A stretch of 8,112 nt of DNA from Candidatus Dechloromonas phosphorivorans (GCA_016709495.1 JADJMS010000043.1:1-8112); one strand, 5' to 3'. Positions 1-5,764 are shown, numbered from the stretch's first letter. Notes: generated by a model from the sequence alone, not told the origin. Translations and numbers: made by a program.

Positions 1-999
1 TCAGGCGATCGGCGGTTTCCTCGGTGAGCATCATGATGCCGCGCACGTTGGTATAACTGGTGGCATTGGCGTCCCAATGTGACTCGTGATAGGCGATGGC
101 AGCGATCAGGCGCCAGTCGATGCCAGAAATGGTTTCGGCAGCATGAAAGTATTTGCGCAGCTTGGGCAGTGTGGTTTCGATTTCGCCCAGAAAAGTGACG
201 ACATCGGCCTGGCTGAGGCGTCGCACATGGCCGAAATAACGATCATCCAGCTTGGCCAGCGTGCCGTCACGCTGAACCCGTTCGACAAAGGCGTTGGCCC
301 GCGCCGCAAGTTCGACATTGGGCTTCTCGCCCAGCAACCAGACCACTGGCTGCTCTTTCTTCAGAGTGAGGCTGGCTTGCAGGGAGGGAATGAGCTGAGT
401 TGCAATGTCGATCAAAGCCGAGTCGATGGCGACATAACTGATTTTTCGCTCACTCAGGGCTTCCAGCAACTTGAAAACATCGTGACCTTTTTCTTCAACG
501 ATTGACAGTGTCGGCAGGGCCTTCTGCAGCGCTGCAGCGTCGCTGCTTGCCGTGAACCGGCGACGACATGAACCGTCTTGTCCTGCAATTCGTCGTTATC
601 AAGAATGGGCAGCGAGGCTTCATGCTGAATGAGCACCGTCGTCGGTGTAGCGAATAGGCGGTGTTGCCTTGAGTTTGTCGTCTTGTGGTGGCGCCAAACC
701 GCAGCGGCCAGATGAGCCTTGTCGTTGGTCAGTTGCGACTCAATTTCCTCGGGAGAAACGACAACATAGCGGACTGCCACGCCAAGATCCTGAGCAAAAG
801 CCTCGACGAGGTCACGTTCCAGTCCGCCAAACTGAGTGCTTTCATCGGCTTGATAAGTCAGCAAACCGGGGCTGGTGAGTACCACAAGCTCATGCTGCCC
901 CGGAGTGGGAAAGGGCAGGGCCAAGCGCAACCCGGTATCGCCGCAATTGACGAGAATAAAACAGGTAGCAAGCAGTGATAGACGTTTTATCCAGTGCAT
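1..999 (-). CDS. mltF: MltF-type membrane-bound lytic murein transglycosylase, 3' end off the window, frame broken
   Basis: MltF enzymes cleave peptidoglycan glycan strands in the periplasm, giving 1,6-anhydro-muropeptides. The N-terminus (MHWIKRLSLLATCFILVNC) is a signal peptide with a possible lipobox. A solute-binding-like (SBP_bac_3) domain follows, with VVAGSRQAATL and later DGTLAKLDDRYFGHV. The start of the catalytic domain is visible near the left edge: IDWRLIAAIAYHESHW, then VRGIMMLTEETADRL. The Glu in YHESHW is the expected catalytic acid. The frame changes near 526-536 (one base missing) and in a compensating pair near 637-646 and 696-705; between that pair the alternative frame reads GLAPPQDDKLKATPPIRYTD, which fits the family better. 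Conserved sequence on both sides of each break argues for sequencing error. The start at 999 lies 27 bp from the divergent tRNA gene. Family assignment is confident; functional integrity is uncertain. Confidence 0.9.
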
Positions 1000-1014
1000 C
1001 TCTTGTGCTATTAT
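986..1014 (+). promoter_or_regulatory. Candidate sigma-70 promoter of tRNA-Ser
   Basis: A TATTAT -10 box lies at 1009-1014, with a weak -35 candidate TTTATC at 986-991 and a 17-bp spacer. A GC-rich stretch (GCCGGCC) follows the -10, as in discriminators of stringently controlled stable-RNA promoters. Transcription would start about 6 nt before the tRNA. The promoter overlaps the first codons of the divergent mltF gene. Confidence 0.5.
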
Positions 1015-1026
1015 GCCGGCCGCTGC

Positions 1027-1115
<89 letters not shown>

Positions 1116-1128
1116 TAACCATTATTTA

Positions 1129-1150
1129 AGCGCCTTTCGGGGCGCTTTTT
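1129..1150 (+). terminator. Rho-independent terminator of tRNA-Ser
   Basis: Stem AGCGCC (1129-1134) pairs with GGCGCT (1141-1146) across a short TTTCGG loop, followed directly by TTTT, a G and more T. It lies 15 nt after the encoded CCA, the expected place for ending the tRNA transcript. Confidence 0.85.
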
Positions 1151-1276
1151 GTTTTACCCCCAATGTACCCCCTCAAATTGGATGCGATTGTTTGATACAT
1201 TGTGAGATGCTTGTTATTGTTATGACAAGGTGTAAATTGCGAAATAGTGTAAATGCTACTCACCGCATACTTTATT
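1151..1276. other. Gene-free junction between tRNA and element, with TACCCCC direct repeats
   Basis: No gene is supported here. Two TACCCCC copies at 1155-1161 and 1166-1172 sit 11 bp apart, about one helical turn. GTGTAAAT also occurs twice near 1230-1256. Short direct repeats beside a tRNA target often act as arm-type integrase sites; that role is inferred here. The integrase gene usually found at this place is absent. Confidence 0.4.
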
Positions 1277-1310
1277 GAACCATGGCCTTTCGGCCATGTT
1301 CATTTGAACA
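1277..1310 (-). terminator. Hairpins directly after the YqaJ gene, possible terminator
   Basis: CATGGCC (1281-1287) pairs with GGCCATG (1292-1298) in a 7-bp stem that can be extended by flanking GAA/TTC. A 14-bp inverted repeat TGTTCATTTGAACA (1297-1310) abuts the stop codon of the gene ending at 1311 and shares bases with the first stem, so the two are partly exclusive. There is no strong T-run on the minus strand, so intrinsic termination is plausible but not clear. Confidence 0.45.
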
Positions 1311-2177
1311 TTACTTCCCAACCATCACCCGCGTCTCAAACCGTCCTTTCTGCCGGTAGCCATCGAGATCAACGCCAGCCAGTTCAGGCACCCGCTTGTA
1401 ATCCACGCTACCGGTTTTCCAGAAGCGCGTAACCGACACGCCGAACCCAGCCTCACTTGGATGGCTGGCAAGCGCAACTAGCGCCTCCTTAGCCGTATCC
1501 ACCCGTTCAGCCAGTAATTCAGCCTCAGCCTTCAGCTGGACATAGCCTCTGCCGCTGCCTGCCACTCGGCATCCTTGCGAATGACCTTATCCCGCTCCAT
1601 CAGCGCTGGTGGCGTATCGGTCTCAATGCACCGCATGAACCCGTTCCCAAGCCTCGTGAATGGCCTGCCAGCGTTCAGGGCAGGGCGTCACCTCAAGCAG
1701 CAAGCCCCTCAGCCCCATCAAAGACGTACAGATGGCCTTTGCTGGCCTTGGACACCATAAACTGATGCTCAAGCTGCCAGCGGTAATGCGCCGGTATTTC
1801 ACCGTCAGCTACCTGCTGCCAGAGCGATGAGCCTTGGCCTTTATTGGGCACTTGATCTCAACCAGCAGATCACCCTCAAAGGACAGGCCATCGAGGCTGG
1901 CCGAGTAATCCCCCTCGACCAGCACCAGCGGCTGCATCACATGGCCGGTCAACGCCTCGTAGGCAGCCCGCGCCCGCGGCTCCAGCGCCGTCCCCCGCGC
2001 CATCGCCGCATTCACCTCCTGCTGTCGCCGGCCAGTGCGTAATTCCCAGATTTGAAAGGGCGTTTGCCAAGGCGACTCACCCATCACAATGGCCGTCTCC
2101 GACGCATTGCGATACTTGGCACGATGCTCATGCCACTCAGGGCTACCCTGAACCAGTTTGACGATGGCGCTCATCAT
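1311..2177 (-). CDS. YqaJ-type viral recombinase / PD-(D/E)XK exonuclease, frame broken by four indels
   Basis: Relatives of lambda Exo that resect double-stranded DNA ends so a partner annealing protein can load. The reconstructed product is 288 aa. The N-terminus VKLVQGSPEWHEHRAKYRNA is the YqaJ opening; SASLDGLSFEGD followed by EIKCP supplies the Asp and the E-x-K of the nuclease core. Then come WQQVADGEIPAHYRWQLEHQ, ERDKVIRKDAEWQAAAEA and a C-terminal GVSVTRFWKTGSVDYKRVPE. Breaks: near 1846-1848 (one base missing from a G run), 1705-1708 (one extra C), 1640-1642 (one extra C) and 1544-1548 (one missing). They cancel out, so the span is a multiple of three. The start ATG overlaps the upstream stop as ATGA and has GGAGG 5 nt before it, indicating translational coupling. 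Family certain; intactness depends on resequencing. Confidence 0.87.
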
Positions 2178-2843
2178 GCAGCCCTCCGCTTGGATTCCAG
2201 CGCCTTGATCACGCGATTCACCTCGGCCTTCGGTATCGAATCCAAGGATTCAAATCCGAAATATGCCAGCAGCTGATCCGTACTGCTGTTCGTATCCGCA
2301 ATCAGCTTCTGGATAAAGCGCAACTGCGCATCCGTCAGCCAGTCCGCGAACTGGCCCGGTTCCCGCCTGGGCAGATTCGTGACCTTGGCCGCACGCTTCT
2401 GGCTTGGCAACGGGTTCCACTGCACCTGTGGGGGTTGGCGGTTCTCCACCGGCATTCAAATCAGGTAAATCCTCACCGGCATAGATATTCAAGCCAAGGC
2501 CATGCAACGCAATCGCCTTGACCAGCGAGCGCTGGATGCTCGTATTGATATCAAACGGCGATGGCGCCATGATCGGCCGGTTCTTGTGATCCAGCACCGG
2601 ATGTATCTGCGACAGTGTCACGCCTTGCACAGTAACCGCCACTTCAACGAAGTAGCCCAGCTCCGTATTCAGATACGGCAGCCCGTCAAAGCGCCGCACC
2701 TCCCAGAAAGCGTTCGGGTCAGCGAGGCGCAACTGCGCCACCGCAAACGGCCAGCTGAGGTAGGAGAACTGCCCCTTCATCTCGACATACTTCGCAACGT
2801 CGATCTGGAACAGGGAACGGAAGGTATTGGATTGGTCAGTCAT
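2174..2843 (-). CDS. Sak/DUF1071-type single-strand annealing protein, frame broken
   Basis: Single-strand annealing proteins coat resected DNA and pair it with complementary strands. The visible DUF1071 signatures are FQIDVAKYVEMKGQFSYLSW (about residues 12-31) and PFDINTSIQRSLVKAIALHG followed by LGLNIYAGEDLP (about 96-127). After a Pro-rich linker, one indel (somewhere in 2385-2430) moves the frame. The C-terminal part continues with FADWLTDAQLRFIQKLIAD and ends VIKALESKRRAA, a helical tail common in such proteins. Total about 222 aa. The start at 2843 is chosen for AAGGAG 8 nt upstream and because homologous sequence begins at MTDQSNTF; an upstream in-frame ATG at 2921 lacks support. The exonuclease follows with a 4-nt overlap, the classic exonuclease/annealing pair. 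Confidence 0.85.
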
Positions 2844-2882
2844 GATGAATCTCCTTGGAAATGCAAGAAAGATAGAAACGAC

Positions 2883-2916
2883 AAAGCCCGACCGGCTTGT
2901 CGCCTGATCGGGCTTT
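2883..2916 (-). promoter_or_regulatory. Hairpin in the annealing-protein leader, terminator or attenuator-like
   Basis: AAAGCCCGA (2883-2891) pairs with TCGGGCTTT (2908-2916); the loop carries a second small stem (GGC/GCC). On the minus strand it is followed by GTCGTTTCT. It could end the ardC transcript or act as a leader structure 39 nt before the start codon. A gene further right has a comparable hairpin followed by TTTTTGTCG. Confidence 0.6.
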
Positions 2917-2925
2917 ATCAAAGGT

Positions 2926-2945
2926 GCTGGCTCAGAATCGCCAGC
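2926..2945. repeat. Small inverted repeat, 6-bp stem
   Basis: GCTGGC (2926-2931) and GCCAGC (2940-2945) with an 8-nt loop, directly upstream (in gene sense) of the larger hairpin. Part of a run of structures in the untranslated interval between ardC and the annealing-protein gene. Confidence 0.5.
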
Positions 2946-3019
2946 GAAGGTGCGACGTTGTCAGATTTATTGACCGCATCAATGTCGCCAAACAGTCTTG
3001 TTATTGCTTGGGTAAAACG

Positions 3020-3040
3020 ACTGCCTAATTTTTGGGCAGT
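3020..3040. repeat. Inverted repeat with T-rich loop
   Basis: ACTGCC (3020-3025) and GGCAGT (3035-3040) are separated by 9 nt (TAATTTTTG). Could form in the transcript of the minus-strand leader. No T-run follows on either strand, so it is not a clear terminator. Confidence 0.45.
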
Positions 3041-3063
3041 GCTGCTAAGTCGCTTGGTCAACA

Positions 3064-3079
3064 AGTCTTATATAAGACT
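3064..3079. promoter_or_regulatory. Perfect 16-bp palindrome, candidate operator
   Basis: AGTCTTATATAAGACT is perfectly self-complementary with no spacer, more typical of a dimeric DNA-binding protein site than of an RNA hairpin. The AT centre also resembles a -10 element. It lies in the interval upstream of the annealing-protein gene and 44 bp beyond the ardC stop. Confidence 0.5.
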
Positions 3080-3101
3080 GCCAACGGCCAGTTCAGCAGA
3101 C

Positions 3102-3110
3102 TTATCCACA
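3102..3110 (+). other. Consensus DnaA box
   Basis: TTATCCACA matches the DnaA box consensus at all nine positions. It lies 22 bp from the 16-bp palindrome and 13 bp from the ardC stop. A single box does not make an origin and could occur by chance. Confidence 0.45.
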
Positions 3111-3123
3111 GAAACTGGGGAAC

Positions 3124-4024
3124 TCAGGCAGCCAGCGGCATCGCCTCCGCTGGGTCAATCAGGCCAGCCTGCTCCAGCAGGTAATCCGCCGCCTTCTGCG
3201 CCTGCGCCGCAGCGACGAATACGGCACGCTTGTCGCGGTGCAGCACCTCCAGCCACGAAGCAATATAGCTGGCGTGCTGTAGCTTGCCGTCGAGCCGGCA
3301 ATGCGCCGACAGGAATGCCGCCCCCATCTCGGCGATGAGTTCTTCCATCGCATACGCCGACTCGCCAAAGCGCCGTCCGAGCTTGCGCCCGAGCCGGGTG
3401 GTTGAACCTGTCCAGTGGCAAAGCTCATGCAGCGCCGTGCTGTAGTACGACGAGGCATCGGCAAAGGACGCCTTGCTGGGCAGATAGATCAGGTCATTGG
3501 GTGGTGAGTAAAACGCCTTGAAACCCTGATGGCGGATCTCCGCCCCGGAGCCGTCGATGATCTGCTCTGCCGTGGCCGACGCATCCCAGTCTGCCTCAAC
3601 GGCTGCCGCTTCCTGATAGGACTCAGGTAAGCCGTCGACCTGATTGACGTTGAACACAGAGAACACCTTGAGCAGCGGCATAAACCGCTTCTCGGTTTCG
3701 TCACCGTCAGCGACGGTGTCAGCATCCTCCTTCTCCACCATGCGTGCTTCGTAATAGATGATGGTTGACGCCCGTTCGCCCTTACGGACATGCCGCCCCA
3801 ATTGTTGCGCCTGCCTGAAGGTCAGCCACTGATTCGAGGCATAGCCCCGGCAATGCGCTTCCATGCCGAGCACGACGTTGTTGATGCCGCCGATAGGGAC
3901 GCTGTGACAGCGCATTACGCGGAAAGGGATCAACTTCGCCAGACCACGGGCGAACCCAAGGGGCAGTGCCAGCTTCCAGTTCAGTGATGATCTTGTCGGT
4001 GATGGTTTGATAGATGTCGTTCAT
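3124..4024 (-). CDS. ardC: ArdC-type antirestriction protein (DUF1738 plus zincin metallopeptidase), frame broken once
   Basis: ArdC proteins of conjugative plasmids bind single-stranded DNA and help it escape host restriction on entry. The reconstructed product is 299 aa. N-terminus MNDIYQTITDKIITELEAG with APWVRPW is the ssDNA-binding (DUF1738/ArcN) part, followed by GMEAHCRGYASNQWLTFRQA and a KGERASTIIYYE strand. The C-terminal zincin domain has HELCHW at about 199-204 (HExxH zinc motif) and MEELIAEMGAAFL at about 226-238, whose Glu is the likely third ligand. One extra base near 3886-3892 shifts the frame between RPYR and GINNVVLG. The start at 4024 has GGAG about 8 nt upstream. It precedes the recombination genes on the same strand but is separated from them by 280 bp of structured non-coding DNA. 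Family confidence is high; the exact restriction system it counters cannot be read here. Confidence 0.92.
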
Positions 4025-4046
4025 TTTGATTCTCCAGAAATGAGCA

Positions 4047-4096
4047 CACCCCGAACCGACAGAACTGACGCGAAGTCAGCCTGCCGGAACGGGGTG
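4047..4096 (-). promoter_or_regulatory. Long imperfect hairpin in the ardC leader
   Basis: Three stacked helices: CACCCCG (4047-4053) with CGGGGTG (4090-4096); CGACAG (4057-4062) with CTGCCG (4080-4085), one mismatch; CTGAC (4065-4069) with GTCAG (4075-4079). They are separated by small, nearly symmetric internal loops around a 5-nt loop. The structure ends 22 nt before the ardC ATG, just upstream of the ribosome binding site. No T-run follows in ardC sense, so it is not a simple terminator. A leader RNA controlling ardC or a protein-binding site are the options. Confidence 0.6.
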
Positions 4097-4145
4097 GCAT
4101 AGGTACTACGAAGGGATGAAACAGAGGATCGGTTACAAAGCCGAG

Positions 4146-4172
4146 TCAAGTTCGCCTGAAAGATGCCGTTAA
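4146..4172 (+). promoter_or_regulatory. FliA (sigma-28)-type promoter
   Basis: TCAAGTTC (4146-4153), an 11-bp spacer, then GCCGTTAA (4165-4172), against the enterobacterial consensus TAAAGTTT-N11-GCCGATAA. The -10 half matches 7 of 8 bases and the spacing is exact. It points at a YjfB-family motility gene starting 47 bp downstream, which makes a chance match unlikely. Confidence 0.75.
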
Positions 4173-4219
4173 TGACTGACCTGCCGGATTTCCGGCGGTG
4201 AGATCACGAGGGACTTTCC

Positions 4220-4400
4220 ATGAACGTCGGTGCAATCGGCTCGGGTTCAACCGAGATGTCACAAGTACAGACCGCGATGCGGTACAGGTCGCTGTGCTGA
4301 AGAAGGCAATGGATATTGAGAAGCAATCGGCAGTGCAATTGCTGCAAGCCATCCCAAGCAATCCAGCCCACCTTGGCAACAACGTCGCAGCTTCGTCTAA
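4220..4400 (+). CDS. YjfB-family putative motility protein, frame broken twice
   Basis: Members are about 60-aa proteins often annotated as putative motility proteins; their exact role is not settled. The sequence opens MNVGAIGSGSTEMSQVQTA, then after one missing base (about 4271-4276) reads DAVQVAVLKKAMDIEKQSA and VQLLQAIPSNPAHLGNNV. The VLKKAxDI core, the QLLQAIP helix and the closing LGNNV pattern are typical. A second missing base (about 4387-4393) would give a normal end FV-stop at 4398-4400, total 60 aa. GAGGG lies 7 nt before the ATG, and a FliA-type promoter is upstream. It is the only plus-strand gene between ardC and the membrane-protein cassette, so it is either a passenger or a remnant of host DNA. 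Confidence 0.75.
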
Positions 4401-4641
4401 CGAGAGGACGGTCAATGCTGCTACCCATCATTGCCGCAGTGTGGTGCCGCCTCGAACGATAGGCGCTGCCTTAAGCGGGCAAAGCGCGCGACAGAAGCGA
4501 CTGGGTCGCAACATCGACCTATACATCTGACCGGCTACCTGAGTAGCCGCATCGTCAGGCGCAGCAGGATGCCAAACGCGTGTCGGCCAGCCTCACCGGC
4601 AGCGGCAGCGAGAATAACCAGGCCAGGGCGGCCGCTCCGGG
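4401..4641. other. Gap with no supported gene; one hairpin
   Basis: No reading frame here is convincing. A 7-bp perfect stem CGGCTAC (4532-4538) and GTAGCCG (4543-4549) around CTGA is present without a T-run on either strand. A minus-strand frame running from about 4655 to 4543 (LVILAAAAGEAGRHAFGILL) lacks its own start and could be a frameshifted remnant. With so many indels nearby, a small gene could be hidden. Confidence 0.4.
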
Positions 4642-4917
4642 TTACACGTCCAGACGGATATGCCTGGCCAGTACTTGTCGCCATCGACGTAGACCAATTA
4701 GCCTTTTGAGGGTGGAGGTCGCCACGCTGGTCAACAGGCCGGCTACGGTCGCCGCCATCACGCCGCTGAACGTACCCCAGTGAATCATCAGGGTAATCAG
4801 TGAGACAGCTACGTCCAGCAGCAAGTCGTGCTTCAGCACGCGCAGCATCGTCCGGCGCGGCAATTTCGCCAGTATCAGGACAACACCAATGAAGATCGTG
4901 AATCCGGTGGTCAGCAT
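4642..4917 (-). CDS. Small inner-membrane protein, unknown function
   Basis: A 91-aa protein. Hydrophobic segment one is FTIFIGVVLILAKL (about 6-19), followed by a basic loop PRRTMLRVLKHD. Segment two is LLLDVAVSLITLMIHW (about 32-47), running via GTFSG into VMAATVAGLLTSVATS (about 53-68). The tail is basic (KRLIGLRRWRQVLARH). Positive residues around the first loop and the tail suggest two or three membrane passes. The start is well supported by CGGAGG 7 nt upstream and by a 12-nt gap after the preceding gene, with which it surely forms an operon. The general shape recalls small conserved membrane proteins of genomic islands or holin-like proteins, but I do not recognise a characterised family. 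This reading frame is intact, unlike most neighbours. Confidence 0.75.
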   Translation of the reverse strand: MLTTGFTIFIGVVLILAKLPRRTMLRVLKHDLLLDVAVSLITLMIHWGTFSGVMAATVAGLLTSVATSTLKRLIGLRRWRQVLARHIRLDV

Positions 4918-4929
4918 GATCGGCCTCCG

Positions 4930-5122
4930 TTAGACGTTTGGGCGGGAGGATTCCTCCCAGGCATCACGGACGTCAGTCGGCCTGATGACGACGCCCGGCA
5001 CTGTCTTGGCATTGAGGCAATCGCGCGTACCAAACGGAAGATCAAGCGCGGCAGCGTTTGACGAGACGGGCTTCGCTGCAGGGTTGCAATGAGTTGAACG
5101 GGTTGGTGATTTGGTTAGACAT
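4930..5122 (-). CDS. Small protein of unknown function, frame broken once
   Basis: The start ATG at 5122 has AAGGAG 7 nt upstream, in the context AAGGAGAATCACCATG shared with other genes of this element. The product begins MSNQITNPFNSLQPCSEARL. One extra base in the T run at 5057-5059 (an A run in gene sense) shifts the frame; after correction it reads VNAAALDLPFGTRDCLNAKT, then VPGVVIRPTDVRDAWEESS, and stops at 4930. Total 63 aa, soluble, with no recognisable domain. It precedes the membrane-protein gene by 12 nt and follows a leader with four hairpins, so it is probably tightly controlled. Function unknown. Confidence 0.65.
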
Positions 5123-5147
5123 GGTGATTCTCCTTGAGGTGGACGAC

Positions 5148-5177
5148 AAAAAGCGTCGATCCGGGATGCACGGACGC
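5148..5177 (-). terminator. Terminator-like hairpin with T5 inside the leader of the 63-aa gene
   Basis: In minus sense, GCGTC (5177-5173) pairs with GACGC (5157-5153) and is followed at once by TTTTT (5152-5148) and GTCG. An inner CCG/CGG or ATC/GAT pairing is possible. It ends about 25 nt before the start codon, so as a terminator it would sit inside the leader, the arrangement of an attenuator. Confidence 0.5.
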
Positions 5178-5187
5178 CGCTGGGGTC

Positions 5188-5210
5188 GAGGCACAGGAAG
5201 CCTGAGCCTC
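5188..5210 (-). repeat. Leader hairpin C
   Basis: GAGGC (5188-5192) with GCCTC (5206-5210), a single opposed A/A (T/T in minus sense), then CAGG (5194-5197) with CCTG (5201-5204), 3-nt loop. Nine pairs in 23 bases. One of four hairpins in a row upstream of the gene at 5122. Confidence 0.6.
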
Positions 5211-5228
5211 AGAATGAGAAATGGATTA

Positions 5229-5249
5229 CCGCTGGCAGAAAGCCAGTGG
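5229..5249 (-). repeat. Leader hairpin B
   Basis: CCGCTGGC (5229-5236) pairs with GCCAGTGG (5242-5249), eight pairs with one G-T, around a 5-nt AGAAA loop. Its GCCAGTGG arm shares CCAGTGG or CCACTGG core bases with the neighbouring hairpin at 5279-5300, so the two could exchange strands. Confidence 0.6.
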
Positions 5250-5278
5250 AACCTTGGAATTCAAGAATAGAAAACATC

Positions 5279-5300
5279 GCGCCACTGGAAACAGTGGCGC
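5279..5300 (-). repeat. Leader hairpin A: perfect 9-bp stem with 4-nt loop
   Basis: GCGCCACTG (5279-5287), GAAA, CAGTGGCGC (5292-5300). The plus strand has a GNRA-type loop; in minus sense the loop is TTTC and the stem is followed by GATGTTTTCTATTC, a weak terminator-like tail. It may end transcription from the ssb operon upstream or form the first element of the leader. Confidence 0.65.
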
Positions 5301-5386
5301 TGGGTTTCAGTCAGGCAAAGACGAAATTATTCGTAGGGCTGACAGAAGAAGGGACTCCTACCCGAATTGGAAATCGAATCCGAAGT

Positions 5387-5417
5387 GGGTGGGTGACTTG
5401 GGGAAGGGGGGGTAGGG
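5387..5417 (+). other. G-quadruplex motif
   Basis: Five G-runs of 3-7 within 31 bases of the plus strand: 5387-5389, 5391-5393, 5400-5403, 5406-5412 and 5415-5417, separated by 1, 6, 2 and 2 nt. This fits the standard G3+N1-7 pattern. It lies in the 420-bp gap between the gene starting at 5122 and the ssb operon, next to a very AT-rich stretch. Confidence 0.7.
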
Positions 5418-5429
5418 TAGCGAGCGCAT

Positions 5430-5542
5430 GGATTCGCTATATATATTTATAAAATTTGCGGTAGAAATATGACATATAAATATGTTATCAGTAGATAGTT
5501 TCCTTTACAAATAAGTTAAATTTCAGTACTGCCAAACTTTGG
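5430..5542. other. AT-rich non-coding stretch with a 14-bp inverted repeat
   Basis: Strikingly AT-rich (for example CTATATATATTTATAAAATT) beside the G-rich run. It contains ACATATAAATATGT (5472-5485), an inverted repeat with 6-bp arms. Several -10-like TATA hexamers occur on the minus strand but no convincing -35 pairs with them. A promoter for the cassette starting at 5122 is probably here. Confidence 0.45.
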
Positions 5543-5731
5543 TTATGACTTATTGCTTCGTAGATCTTTTTCGTTTGTGGATTTTTCTAAGTCATTTAGA
5601 GCCTTAGCTCTGGAACGAAAGCGTTGAATATCTTCATCAATACCATCTTGAGTGCGAACTTCCTCTGGCACTGCCATTGGGTGGCTCATTTCGTCGTAAA
5701 CGTATCTTTTTGCAAAGGTCCTTTTTTTCAT
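5543..5731 (-). CDS. Small charged protein of unknown function (62 aa)
   Basis: The start ATG at 5731 has GGAG 7 nt upstream and the gene follows the zinc-knuckle gene by 33 nt on the same strand, so it is the likely last gene of the ssb operon. The product begins MKKRTFAKRYVYDEMSHPMA, then VPEEVRTQDGIDEDIQRFRS and a charged helix-prone end RAKALNDLEKSTNEKD. No membrane segment or known domain. Low GC, like the rest of the operon and unlike the recombination genes. The second codons form a run of seven A, a place where indels are likely. Function unknown. Confidence 0.65.
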   Translation of the reverse strand: MKKRTFAKRYVYDEMSHPMAVPEEVRTQDGIDEDIQRFRSRAKALNDLEKSTNEKDLRSNKS

Positions 5732-5764
5732 TTATTTCTCCAATTCATGGGCTGTAATGTGATT

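Noticed and set aside
86..505. 139-aa plus-strand reading frame opposite mltF
   Set aside because: Antisense to a region whose minus strand encodes recognisable MltF sequence including YHESHW further left; a shadow frame.
3064..3110. Full replication origin
   Set aside because: Only one DnaA box and one palindrome, with no iteron array or replication initiator gene; reported as a possibility only.
2502..3338. 278-aa plus-strand reading frame
   Set aside because: It spans the antisense of the annealing-protein gene, the non-coding gap and the end of ardC; Arg/Pro/Ala-rich composition typical of a shadow in GC-rich DNA.
3155..3791. Several minus-strand 88-101-aa frames inside ardC
   Set aside because: They overlap the frame that carries the HELCH zinc motif and have low-complexity Arg-rich composition.
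4146..4431. Minus-strand 75-aa and 89-aa frames
   Set aside because: The opposite strand encodes a recognisable YjfB-family protein with its own promoter and ribosome binding site; the minus frames are Cys/Ser-rich shadows.
4543..4655. Minus-strand frame reading LVILAAAAGEAGRHAFGILL after the membrane-protein gene
   Set aside because: No start codon or ribosome binding site and no recognised family; kept only as a possible frameshifted remnant.
5140..5310. CRISPR array
   Set aside because: The repeated hairpins differ in sequence and length and have no regular spacers; they are separate inverted repeats.
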